NCBI RefSeq assembly: GCF_034190915.1
Contig: NW_026947489.1
Span: 57,784,001 to 57,848,000 of the forward strand
Direction of reading: 5' to 3'
Length of the DNA: 64,000 nucleotides
DNA from: Cavia porcellus
Taxonomy: Eukaryota > Chordata > Mammalia > Rodentia > Caviidae
Shown here piece after piece: positions 1 through 13,600 of the stretch (the first letter of the stretch is position 1; each line of letters starts with the position of its first letter). The position numbers and the translations under genes were made by a program. The notes below the pieces were generated by a model. That model searched no databases. It worked only from the letters and a program-made list of their open reading frames with translations, and had not been told where the DNA came from.

Positions 1-149
1 CCTTATTTCTTCGTGGTTATTATGAGGTGGTGTTGGAAGTGAAGCTGGAACATCCACTGTCTTGGGGCCCTGAGCAACAGCTCTGGCCAGCAAGTCATCC
101 TGTGGCCTGAATGGCAGCGGAAATGGCTTTGGTCCGAGAGTCTTGGTAA
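1..149 (-). CDS. KMT2C: KMT2C exon ~47, cut by the window edge
   Basis: It encodes (V)[19 protein letters not shown], then [20 protein letters not shown] and PPHNNHEEI, and is still open at position 1. Acceptor ttcag|TTACC joins the G left by exon ~46 to make Val. The exon end and donor lie outside the window. Confidence 0.94.
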
Positions 150-3100
150 CTGAAAGCAGAAGTATGTTCAGTCAAAGATAGCAAGCAGGTAGAACTCTAC
201 AGTTCTCTACCACACACACCTAGCAGAGGTACATTCCTTAAAAGTGTCAAATGTGAAGGTTATCATCATACCTTCATGGCTCACCAACACTCCAGCTTTT
301 CCAGCAAGTTCTTCAGTTGTTGCAAAACCATTTGCCATCTTCTGGCAAGCCATAGGAGGTGGTGTAGGAGGAAGAGAGGCAGGGGGTGTTGGAGGATTAC
401 TTAAGTTATTCTGCTGCAGGAGACCAAAAAATTTTAAATTATATGCTACGGAGCAAATATGCAATGACCTTGTAAAATCTAGTTCTGTGACTTTTTAGCA
501 CACGGAAGCAAGGCTACAGAAATGTAATCAAGAGGCATCTTCATTCCCAAATGTACACCAAAAAGAAAAATATACATACAAGGCGAGAAAGCTTTTAAAA
601 CAACTACTCATGACTTTGTCGGTGTATTATTACTCATTTGCTTACTTGACCCACTTTGAATACTTAGCTTTCAAATGAAAAGTCAAATACTGTTATGCAA
701 CTCTTCAAGTTTCACATTTGTAACAGCTATTGAAAAACAGCTTTAAAATGCAATCAAATGTGGTAAAAATTCTCTAAAATCCCTTTATCCAGTTCTCAGT
801 AAGACAGTCCTCATTCTATGGAAAGGAATTTGTAGTCCTGACCCTGTAACTGCAGCTCGTGTCTCAGATACTAGAACCTGGATTGTCTAAGATGTCTAAG
901 AGAAGTAAAAGGACCAACAGTAATACGAGAAGTAAATATACATATTAACAAATGCAGTTTCTTTGCAAACATCTCTTCTGGATTAAGATTTCTTGCCAAT
1001 TTAGTATGGGTTTAGTCTCACAAAGGATGCTGGAATCTACTACTACCACTACACAAATCAAGTGCAAGGTGGAATTCCAAGTCTGCAAGGACAGAGGTTT
1101 CCTAAGAACAGTGACCTAAGACGGAAGCACAGCTTGCACTGAGATGAGTCCTAACTGAAAAACAGCTCACAAGAACAAAAAAAAAGGAACACAGAGAGAA
1201 CTTTTTTAATATTAAAAGTCAGAAGAGAAGCCCTCAGGAAAACTGATGATACCCTCAAACACTTTGTAAAAATGAACTTTTTATGTAAGTCATATCTGAA
1301 CTGAAGTGGTCTTATGATGCCATCACAAAACTTCGTTAGAAAAGTCACAAAAAGATAAACTTGATTTGGCTTTATACTATTTCCAATAGTCTAGGAATCT
1401 GTGCATATTGCAGTTAGTACCTACATCACTAAAACTTTTTAATGTCATTTTCAAGGTAAAAGCCTAATTCTATTTTTTCTTCCTGCAATTTACTATCAAT
1501 TTGAGTAAGTTGTAAGAGTTAGTAAAGGTCATAAGGAAACATGTATATCTTCTATGATGGAAACATATAATGTGTATTTCTCATGATTTGTATGCTTCCC
1601 TATAGAGTCTCAAATGTTCAAGTTAGAAATTTTTCTCCAGGTAAAGCTTTAAGCTTTTAGCTAAACTACATTTTAGTGAGATTTGGAAGCTTAGATGTAC
1701 ATTAGATGCAAAAGACACCCAGAGACACAGCAATGGGACACCTGGCGATGCAACATACCTTGTAGATCAACTGAGAATAGTAGTCCGAAACCCCTTCAAG
1801 GGTAGCACTGCCAAAAGTTCCTAGAAGTCGATTCCCACTATTAAATTGGCCACTGCCATAAGGAAGAAAGTGCGCAAAGTTCACTCCAATGATTGGTTCC
1901 ATTAGAGGGAGCAGAGAGAGCTGCTATTAAAAAACACATTTAAAAGTAATGTACATGATAAACAAAACTGTTTCTCAACTTCCTAAGACTTGAAGCAACT
2001 TAAACAAGATGTGAGAAAAACAAGACTTAAAACTTTCATGCATCAAAATGCTGGAGAGAGAAAGAGAAACTACAAAATCTCTTAAGCTATACTTCCCAGG
2101 AAGCTTCACTCCTGTTTGTCCTAAAGGGACACACCAGATGTCTCACAAGAAAAACACACTCCTTTCACTCTGCCTCTTTGCTTGGGAAGAACAAGATTCG
2201 TGCTGAGAGCAGGCACCACTGATGGCAATTAGGGACTACCTCTTCCTTTAGCAACAACACAAGGGTGCAAGAACAGAGTAGATGGGGAGGATCCTGTGGC
2301 TTCATTCCTTTGGATCCAGAGTCACAAGAAGTAGGGACAGAGTCTGTCCTGGTATGGAGGCTGCTCCTTTTAAACTTCTGTAAATCTGGACTACCATCTA
2401 CCAACTCATTTATAGTATTATAAATTTCTGGTGTCAACAGGATAAGGCGCAATTTTGCTGAGAAATAGGAAGTCTATTATTAGGTTCTCTGTCCAGATGG
2501 ACTTTGTCCCCTAACTTTCTAATCAAGAAATTAGTACAACAAAGATAAAGTTTCAGTTTTACAAGACTGAAGAAGCGCTCGCTCTTACTTCCTGTGAGTT
2601 TTAAAGGGGCTACTCTAAAAGACTTACCTGTTTCAAGTGGGTGAAGGAGTCAGAGTTGGGATACATCGGCTGTTTCTCCTCTTCATCCTTTTTCCTTTTC
2701 TTTGAGCGAGGTGCTGCTTTCTCTCCAGTTCTCTGAGTCCGTTTGTTTCGCTGTTTCTTGGTTTCACTTCCTCCATCCATTTTTGGCTGGTTGTTGCCAC
2801 ATCCAAAACCACCTTGCACATGAACCCCCAAAGTTTGCTAATACAATTGGAAAAGTTGAGAAATAAGTGAATATCACATGCTTGATTCTTATTTCATGCT
2901 AGAACAGGTCCATCCTGACTCTTTCCTATCAGGGTACCAAGGTTGAAAAGACATGCAGTACGAGACTCTTGATTATCTTCTGAAAATACTATCCTCCCTT
3001 TTCAGGCATTCTTTTCAAGCGCAGAAACCAATCAGCTGCAGGTTGAAGAAAGAATAGAGCTGCTAGGGATGAGCTTTACCCGGGAGCCATTGTACTTCTA

Positions 3101-6100
3101 GCACTGGAGCCTGGAGGCCCTGATTTCAGCTCCCCTGTGGAGGAGGCTATGTCTAGCAGGGATGTCTGTGCACATGGTTTTGGTGGTTTATTTTTGGTTC
3201 CCATAAGAATGAAAGCAGGCGAAATAGGACTGTTAAGTCAACTCACAGCTCTAGAACACCTCAGCCCATGCATTAGAGGCAAGAGAATAGCCATTTTCAG
3301 AAACTAATAAAAAGCCCACATTGTACCCTCAATTTAGCTCACAATCCCACATCTGACTTTAAATGTTCATGAACTTAAAGTCAGTAAGAGAGGAATAGAT
3401 GACAAATGACATATCTTTTTTTTTTTTTTTACTTCTGTATTTATGGTCAAGAAGTGAGAGTAAGCTAGGCCCTGAAAAGACTTTAAAGGGCAGTGTTATA
3501 CTAAAATACTATACTAAATACTAAAAATACAAGAACATTTTTCAGGTTTCATTTCTGAAGTTATTATCAATGTTTTACTAGATACAATTATAGCTTCTGA
3601 ATCTACTATGTAGTCAATTCTGCACTGAATCTTTGGGGATTTTGAAAATTATATAGTTTCTAGTTACATGCTAAACTCACAGCATAGATGGCAGAAATGT
3701 ATGTGAAAGGCAAAGACAGTAAAGATTTTAGCCCAACTAACCTTGTATCATAAAAGTTGCCAGACAATTTTTGGATGATCTTGGTTGCACTAAAATTTAT
3801 AGACAAATTTCAACTTCATATAATTTTCACTGCTACAAGATACTACTCTTCTTTAAATTTTTTGAACCATTAAAAAGTGCAAAAACCATTCTTAGCTCAC
3901 ACAAAGAAGGAAGAGGGAGGCAGGCTCAGGCTTGCTTTTCCAAGATCAGGTCCCAGAGTAGTTGCACCCAGGGACTGATAAGCAGCATCACTGCTTAGGC
4001 CACACCTGAGACCTACTGAACAGATTTGGGAGGTGCCCCTAAATGAAGCTGGAACCTGCTCAGCAGGTGGGCACAGTTTCACAGCAGTGTCCCCAACTTC
4101 CTGTGCATATGAATCACTTGGGGTCTGGCTGTGCTACAAGCCCTACTTTCTGATCCTGATCTGTTCAGATCTTGATCTGGCAGGTCTCTAGATCCTGCAT
4201 TCATCCCCCCACCCCCATTCTGCATTTCTTAAAACCCTCCCACCTGAGGCTACTGGGCCCCATGACTGCACTTTGAATAGGAAAAGCCTAAGAATCCTGC
4301 AATTGGCTTATAATGAGGCAGCTGAGTGAGTATGGGTCAAGGACTTTAACTGCTTTACAAATTCTACTTTTAATTCTTACTGGTATCCTAAAAGACACAT
4401 GTAATTACAGTTCAAAGAGGACTTCATCATAGAAAAGCATAAAAGCTTAAAAATCTGCCACAGACAAAAAGTTAACCTTTGAATGTATCTCTTTTCAATT
4501 ATTTCAATCTATGCCTACATACATTATTTAAAAAAACCCAAGAGAGCACAACCTGGTATTCTTCCATTTTGGTGTCGGCTGTCTCTCTATGCTAGTGGAC
4601 ACTCTTGTACAGCACACATTTCAGTGGTAAGAAGTTGAGATAAGTCTGTCCTCTGTGGAGCCTTGTGAGCAGTGCTGTGAGTGCATGGTATCAGTATGTA
4701 TTCTGAACTGGCAGAGCTGAGGAAGAAACCTAGAGAACTAATTGTGGAACTGAGTTTTACAAGACAAAGATACTGGCCAGAAAAGGCAATAAGCGCAGGG
4801 AAAAACCACAGCATACAGCTGTGTGCGGAATGGTGAAAACAGAGACCCTCCGGGGGCTGCGAACTGTTCCCAATTTCTAGGACAAAAGCTGCTCTGCATA
4901 AAGCGGCCAGAGATTGGTCTGGATAGATGAGCGGTATGCTAGTGACAAGCATGACTGGAAAAGCAAAATACCCAAATTTACAAAAGTGATACAGATCTAC
5001 TCGGGTCAAGGCTCTATCTCTACAGAATGAGCAGAGACAAGATTGTGTCAATCAATACCTGCAAAATGAGGCTTCCCAGATAATCTTAAAATTCCAAATC
5101 TGGTTAACTAAGTACACTACTCCTGTTCAATAAATATGAAATGAAAAAATTCCAGTCTGAGAAGCACCCTAAGGAAAGCTTTACAAAAGTACAAGCAATG
5201 GCTCTGAACCTTTTTAAAGATAAGCACACAGAAGTTAGCTAGCAGACCAATTCCCAGGATCCAGAAACCTATTTTTTTTGGTCTTTTTCATTTTTATCGG
5301 TACCAGGGATCGAACTCACGACTGCCTGCTTGCAAGGCAGGTGCTTATGCCGCTGAGCTAAATCCCCAGCCCCAGAAACCTATTTTTAAAACACCTTAAT
5401 GAAGTTGGTTGAAATGATTTTGGGAGAAGGGAATTTTTGTGACAGTATACTCACAAGTAAGCTTTTCATACACATGAAAAAGTAAAAGACAAATCCAATG
5501 TTGACAATTTAAAATGAATAGACTATCCATACACAGAAAACTACCAAGATGAAGTATTATTTACATGTAAGGTTACCTTTTTTGTAACATTAAGTATCCA
5601 CACTTTGAGAGATCCACATATTAACAGATTCCTAGTGGAGATGACTCCCTCAAGGGTATTAACAGGGGTGCAGAATGATCTTGTATATTTCAAAGAGATT
5701 AATGGAAATGCACATTTATTTTCAATAAAGGTAAATGCAACATTTACCTCCTCTGCTTTGGATAGATCAAAGCAGTGCGGTAACTTCTTAAAAGGCACAC
5801 ATTACATGTGAATTGCAGTAACATGTTTTTTTAAATCAGTAAACAAATTATTAATATGGTGTATGGATGTAAGTAGGAATATGGGCCTCATGGAGAAATA
5901 AGCAACAAAATAAAAATGCTTCCTTAGAGTAAAAAGAATGCAAAATAGTTTTAAACCAATGAAGTTGTTGGTATCAATCTGCTGTAAGTACAATTTAAAA
6001 TGAAAAAAGGACCTTGAAGTTTCTATGATTTGCACTTACCATTCTTTCTTCTGGGTTCTGTTTCTCAGCTGTTTTACTATCCTTTGTGCAGTTGTCTTCT

Positions 6101-7648
6101 GAACAGAAACTGCCCTCAGATCTTTGATTTAAAAGGGAAGAGGACTTTTTATTTTTCAATAGGTGTTTCAAAAGTTCATTCCCTAAATCTGCTTTGGTGA
6201 CAGGGGCCCCAACAGAATCAAGAGGACTCTGGACTGAGGAGACAGGACTGGCCTCAGATTTATCTTGAGCCTTGCAACCAGTCTGCTCCTCTGATTCAGT
6301 CTCCTCCTGACCCAGGCCTGACTCTGTCTCAGTGTTTTCCAGTTTTAGCTCTTCATTTTTGGCAGGCATTTCCATGGGGAGGGTTTTTGCCTCTGAATTT
6401 GCACAAGCCTCCTGATTTGGAGTTTCCAGGGATAAATCAGCACTGGGAAGTGTGTTCTCTAAGTCTGTACCAGGCTGGCCAGCTGGCTCCGCAGGCTCTG
6501 GCTCACTCTGTGGAGGAGGGTCATTGGGCGTGTTGACGGTAGGGGTGGAGGTAGTTTCTGAGATGCTTGGAGTCAGGGGAGCAGTTATATCTGAGTGGGG
6601 AGTTAATGGTGCTTTGGTGGATTCCACATCATCCTCTTTTTTCTTCTTTCTTGTTCTTTTCTTTTTCCCTTTTTCTTCTGGGATAATATCAGAATACAAC
6701 TGAATGAGAGACTGGGATGATCCATAACTCTGTCCATGGGCTACTGCAAGGTCTTGGCCACATGGGAGACTGCTGTTAGCTACTGGTGATGTTGTTGGTA
6801 AAGCAGGTGCAAATGGAGGTCTTAAAGGAGACTGTTGGAAACTTGTCCCAGAAAGATTTCCATGTCCCTGTTTAGCAGAATGAAAGTTTGGGCTTCCACT
6901 AGGGACAGACGATGAATCAGGAATGAAGGAGGTAAGTGCTCCCTGCCTTCTGTCATTTGTTTGCATGAATGTTTGGGTGGGGGATGAATTAACAGATCCT
7001 TGTTGTACATTTTGCTGCTGTAAAACTAGGGCCATCTGTTGTTGGTGCTGTGGCGACTGCTGAAGGGGTCGTGGAGGCTGCATAAAATCACAAGGCCGAT
7101 CAGATCCATAGAATGGAATCTGAGACACAGGAGTCCTGTTGCCCACCTCAGAGCCTATCAGACCATGCTGCTCCATTTCCATCCTCTGCTGCAGAGCTCG
7201 CTGCCTGTCGACTTCGTGCATCAGCTGGATGCGTTGTCTTTCTTGCTGTTCTCGTAAACGTTCCTTCCGTTCCCGTTCCTGGAAACTCTCACTAAAGGGG
7301 TTGTTGTCATCAAATTCTACTCGTGGTGGTGGACCACTCTGTGGATTTGCATTTGACACTGTCCCTGTGGTTGGTGTGCAAGCTTTTACGGGTAACTGAG
7401 CCATTGGGGGCTGAATCCTGGGAGGGTTGAGGGGGAGGTGAGCAGGAGCACTGGCAGACTGCCATCCAGGTAAACCAGGCATTCTAGCTGGGCTGTTGTG
7501 GCCAGAGAGGGCTGCTGTGTGCTGCTGGTGCTGCAGCTGCTGTGGCACCATTGGGAAGCTAGGCTGATTTATGGCAGGCGGAGTGGCACCTGGAAGGCGG
7601 GGCGGCTGGGGCTGGATGCCAGGCATTAAGAGAGGCGGGGCCATTGCA

Positions 7649-7698
<50 letters not shown>

Positions 7699-10600
7699 GA
7701 TTCGATAATCTTCAATCAACTCAGCATGCTCTTTCTGTTGTTTACGAATCTGAAACAATGACATTACTTGTTTATATACAACATAGTATCAACCCAAAAG
7801 TGTGGCTAATGCTTTCGGTGGAGGTTATACAGAAAGCAGTTTAGCTTTAGTACTGTAGAGGAAAAAATACTTTGAGGCAGTAGCAAAAATTACAAAAAAA
7901 TGAGTTGATGAGTTTTAATTTTTAATTTTAAGGACTTAAAAAGAGTAAATGTAAAAACTCTTCATATGAAATACCAAAAACTCCCAAAACAATTTTCTCA
8001 AGAAACGTTCCTTCGTTCCTGTTCCTGGAAACTCTCACTAAAGGGGTTGTCACCAAATTTGACTTGTGGTGGTGGACCACTCTGTGGGTTTGCAGTTGAC
8101 ACATGGTTAGGGATGAGCAGACATATCACCTGACTGCAGAACGGCCCACCCATTTCACACAGTGGTGACAACACATCTTTCCACCCTTGTAGACCGGATT
8201 AAGCAAGACAGGGCGTGTGGTGTTTTTCCAGAGTGGTCACCACACGGGGACACTCTACTTTACTGAGCCAATCTACTCCGAACCTTCTGCCTCCCTTTTC
8301 CATTACATGGGGTTCCTTTTTAATTTAAAAATTCTAATTGACAAAGGCAAAGTGTAATATTTGATGCACAGCTCTATGAGCTTTCACACACACGGAAATC
8401 AGTGTAGTGACTACTGACAAGAAAGACAAGCATTACTATCACCCTTTGTGTCATTCTTTGTAGTCAAATCTTTCTCCTTCTAACCTTTGGCCTTCAATAA
8501 TTTATTCTTCCTTATTAGCTGTCATCTCAAGACTGTGATGTAAACAGAATCCATATACAAACCTTTCAGGATTGGCTTCTTTTACTCAGCAAAATGTGCT
8601 TGGGATCCAAGTTATCTACACGTATCAATTGTTCTTTCATTCTTTCTGGCTGTATAGTACTCTCTGTACAGGTACACCACTTTCTTTTGTAGGGTGGGAG
8701 GTTGTTTTTGACATGGAGTCTTGCTATATTTTCTAGTGTGGGCCTACACTTATGGGCTCAAAAAAAAAATTCTTCCAATTTCAGCCTCCCCCGTGGCTGG
8801 GACTATAGTTCTAGTTTTCGATGACGAGGACTGAAATTGCTGTAAACATTCATGTACAGGTTTTACAGGAATCTAAGTTTTTCATTCACTTGAGTAATTC
8901 CTAGGAGTGTGCTCTGAACCCATTTTGAACACTGCTTTATTTTCAAGAGAACTTTAAAATGTTCTTTTTCAATATAATTATTTAGTTTGAACATTCTGAG
9001 AAACATCTGGTACTGTATACAGTGGATGGTAACAAAATGGTTGCACTTTTCAGGAATGAGTCCTTGATATAAGACATACTAACACATTGTATGGTCAAAA
9101 TAGTAAGCAATCTTAGACAAGCCAGACTTTCAAATGGCTTGGCACCACAGACTTTGCAGCAATTTCTTAGTGTAGAGGAAATATGTGAATTTCTCCTACA
9201 ATAGCAGGGTTGCTGAAGAATATGACTATTGTTCTCCTAAGTCAGGCTTATGAGACTCAATTCCTTTGGTGGCCTCCAGAAAGTTAAGTGCCTGATCACC
9301 ACTTGGAAGACAACTGGAGTGTAACCTCTTCAGTCCTGCGAACAGCCCACTTCTGCATGCCACGTAATGCTGACCAAACTCTTGCGTCCTTAGGGAGTGA
9401 CACACCAAACATCTCCTCAACTGCTGACTGCTTACACAGCCATCTCTTACCTGTTCTAGCTGTTTCTGAACCATGCTCTGCTGCTCAGTCACATGCTTAA
9501 GTTGCTCTGCATCTTCTTCTGGGAATTCTCGCCCTGCCTTCTTGGCAGTGCGCTGTTTAGCGGAAAGGGCCTTCTTGGATTTTCTGTGTGCACCAATCTG
9601 CTCTTCAAGATACTTCTGCTGCATCTGAAGAAGTTGCTGGGTCTCTTGAAGCCATTCTTCATACTGCTTGCGTTGTGAGTCATCTGAAGGGGAAAAAAAT
9701 CAAAAATTCATCTGTGTTAATTTTCCAAATGGTCTGAGATTATTACAGAAATCCATTTTGTAACACAATACAATTTCACAATGATGTTTAATAGAAAATT
9801 TGAAAGCAAAATTCTAAACATCACATATATATAACTATAAAGAAGCACATTTTTTAAAAAAGTGTTAATTAAGAAAGCCAGGGAATACATACTTAAGACA
9901 CTAGTTACCTTAACACTTATAAATACTAAAACTTCAATCTTTGAGAAGCAGAAGACTTTTCTAATGAAGTATTTTTATATCTACAGAACTATCAAATTCT
10001 CTAACCCACAAGCCAAAGTATATATTAAGTTATATGTGTACTTTATTATATCCACTTTACAGATTTTAAGGAGAGAAAATAAGGCCTATCTGGTCCAGAG
10101 CATGGATTGGGTAATCATTTCCCATGCTAATTTCCCTCAGTTTATAAGGCTTTCCCAATTTCTCACTAAAGAAAAACAAAAAGTAAAAAACGAAATGGAG
10201 GGAACCCAGAACATATTAGAAAGAATCAATTTGAAGTCTGGAAATCATAAGGCAAATCTGTAAATTGAAAGATTGGTAACTTTAATTAATTTTGTAATTT
10301 ATATTTCTATAAACAAGGGGAGGGGACAGAATCCAATAAAATCTTTTCTACTTCTACGACTGCTACTACATCTCCCCAGCCGCATCTCGTCTCATACCAA
10401 CTTCCCCTCTTTTTTTCCTAAGGGCACTTTACTCCACTGATGCCAAGTCCAAGAAAAAGTCTCTCATATAGTGAAAAATTCAGAGTATTCCTTTCTGACT
10501 CACTACAAGACAAAGAAATCAATAAATACAATCCTAGAAGGACATTAGCTGAAAATAACATCAATGATAACAGAATATTGTCATACATTAAGAATCCGAT

Positions 10601-13600
10601 CAAAGCCAATGGGCACAATTAAGCCAGAAAAAGCCAGTTGGTTAGAAAAGTTTATTTATTTTAAATGCACATATGTATTCAAATTATAATCATAATTAAT
10701 GCAGGGGAATTTCAAAAGGTTAGACTTTGGGTTTGTTCCTAAACCCAGAAGTTGCAGTACATGTTTGAACTTGAAATCTAATCTACTAAATTTGAAGGGC
10801 ATTTTTCAAGAACAGGCTTTTTCACAAGTTTTCAGAAGTTCTGCTTCTGGTAGAATGAGACCTACCGCAAGGAAAGCCTTTCTGGTTTCTGGAACCAGGA
10901 GAGCAGAGGTGAGCAAAATGAAAGATAACGGTGAAAAAGTTAGCTAAACAGTCTGAAGATTTCAGAAAGGTTCAGTTTGGGGAGAACTTTAAATACTATC
11001 CTGAGCCAGCTTGGGACCCCTGAGGATAACCAGAAAGGACTCAGTGGCATATCCTGCACACTTGACCTTCACATCATGCTGCAAACCCAACTCCTTTTAT
11101 TTCCCTTTGATTTTCCCATCTGGTGTCCTTGTCACCAAGATCGTCACAAGAGCAAAAAGTGGTCTGATTCTATAGATTGTAAAGTGCCCAATCTATAAAC
11201 AAAAACAACTATAGTACTGAAGAGAATGGGGAAGATGAATTTTCTGTATTAAAGTACAGATCTCTAATTCTTCATGCAGAGCAAAAAGAAGCAATGACAA
11301 TACATGCCTTCAAGAAAAGCTGCCTACCAGGGCAGTGACACTTGATGGGAGAGGGCACTCAGGCCTAAGGCAGCACTCCTAAACTAGCTACGAGTGCACA
11401 GAACAACACAAGTACAGCCAAATAGCAATCCCCAGAAAACAGGTAACTTATTAGATTTATACTTACTGACAAAGCCTGGACCAAAATTTGGAGGATTAGG
11501 CCTAGAAATCTGATGTGTTATACTGCCATCCTAAAATAAGTAAAATTTATAAACATGTTTAATTCCACACTCCAGTTAAGGGAGAAAAATAATTTTAAAA
11601 GAAGCAAAGCAAAAAAGAAATAGGAAAAAACTTTAATCAAATATTGACTTTATAAAGAGACTAAGTGAATTAGTGGATTGATAATCTAATTCATGACAAT
11701 TCATTTCTATCTCTAAACTAGATTTTAGATGAAAAACATGTATGCTTGAGATAAAGAATTATTCATCTACAATAAGTCAAATCAAATACTGTTAACACTA
11801 ACCTAGAGGTGAAGAGTTGTGAATCACACAATTCCTTGACAATCTCTTGTTAAAAATTATTTTGAAAAGCAGTTTACCACTTGTTACAAGTTCTGCTAGA
11901 CATAACCTGCACCCAAGGTATCAATTACAATACTATCAGCCAGCAGGGCATGGTGGCACAGCCCTACAAATCCCAGCACTTGGGAGGCTGAGGCAACAGT
12001 ACCGCTGATTGCTAGCCTGAGCCTGAACTACATAAGGAGACTTGGTCTCAAAAACAAACCAACAAACAAAAAACTAGTACACAGAATACACTGTGCAGTC
12101 TATGTAATACTGCAGCCACTGGTGCAATACCAGGCTAATCAGAAAACAGTGGTTGAAGAACTTGCCCAAAGTGGCATAGTACATTCACAGGAGAACTGGA
12201 ATTTTTTAAAGAACACTATACGTTTCCCAGTGTGTCAAACGATGCCTCTCTTTAAGCATTATGTCTAAAGTTTAACTGGCAGAGTAAAAGAAAATTTCAA
12301 AAAAGATATATAGGAAGTAGCACTTTATTCTAGGAAGATATTTTTTAAAAAATCATTACAGAAATATATGAAAAGAGCATTTCTATTTTCCTAGACATCA
12401 CTTAATACAAAGAATATAGCATATTAGCACTGCTTATAAATGGTGAATATTCAAAAAACTAAGTTATGCCAAATAATAAGCAGAATATGACTACACATAT
12501 CTAAATAGTAACTATAGACATTATTTTCTATTGAGTCTGGCAGTTTAATGAATTAATTTCAAACTACAGAACATGAAATGTCTTTCTGGAGGATGGATGG
12601 ATGGATGAATGAATGAATGAATGAATGAATAAAAGAAAGAAAGAAAAACCAGAAGCCTTAAGCATTTGGTTTCCTCCAAGTGACTTTCTACCTTTAAGTG
12701 CACAGGTCATTTTCAGGAATTATAGCCAATTTTTTTTTTGCACAGGTCATTTTCAGGAATTATAGCCAATTTTTTTTTAGCTTCAGTTTGCCTCCTGTTT
12801 ATTTCATTTCATTTTCTGGTACTGGGGATCAAACTCATGACCACATGCTTGCAAGGCAAGCGCTTATGCTGCTGAGCTAAATCCCTGGCTCCTGCCCTTT
12901 GTTTAAAAAGCAGTAAAACATCTTTACTTCTGCTGCACTGACAGCATACTGTGGCAAGCTCCTGGGGCTGCTGTTCCTTCCTGTAAGGGGCCTCCCTACA
13001 AGACTGGTTGGTGGGAAACAGGACAGCATGCCCCAGGGTGACTGACAGGAGCAGTGTTACCTGAGTGACAGTCTGCGGCATGGGTGTCTGGCCTTCACTG
13101 TTCTGTGCTCCGGCTGTTGCTGGGCCCATGAAGGGGAATCTGTGAGATAAAAAAGCCCAGAGTATCAGATGGTGACCATGTACACAAAATGATTAGACAC
13201 GAATGATTTTCTCTTCCAGCGAAGAGACTAGTAGTAGCAGTGGCAAGGCCCTCCTTATCAAGAGCAGTCTTTACAGCCCACTCTCCTTCCCAGCAGCCTT
13301 ACCCCTCCTCCCTCCATGAAGTGCAGCCTTCATGCCTGCTGGCACACCATTCACCTGGGAGGACAGAGAGGTTCAGAGGGATTAAGTAATTCCCTCACAA
13401 GAACCAACGCAAGGCTATGAGGAGAAGTCACTTAAGCTAACTTGAGAGGCTGGATTCTTTACCTAGCTTTAAAGTGAAATACTTCAAGTCTCTAGGCTAA
13501 AAAACAATAGTGAGATTTAACTTTATTATATAAATTAAAGAAATCTGAAGCTTAGCTCTTTTAGTTCTAAAAGCAAAAGACGTAACTCAAGAAGTCACAT

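Larger units (their letters stand above)
7750..9450 (-). other. intron ~42
   Basis: It holds a degenerate copy of part of exon ~43 (7995-8102), a possible old LINE piece near 8540-8685 and a B1-like SINE (about 8690-8812). The rest is unremarkable. Confidence 0.7.
11531..13060 (-). other. intron ~40
   Basis: It contains a B1-like SINE (about 11943-12065), a GGAT/GAAT microsatellite (12590-12648), a 40-bp tandem duplication (12700-12778) and an ID-type SINE (12815-12892). Confidence 0.7.

Noticed and set aside
4587..5051. 154-codon open frame on the minus strand
   Set aside because: Low-complexity hydrophobic/Cys mix, no recognisable family, no splice or start context. It is probably a chance frame in intron ~43.
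9862..10263. 133-codon plus-strand frame
   Set aside because: AT-rich Lys/Ile/Tyr composition typical of chance frames in AT-rich introns.
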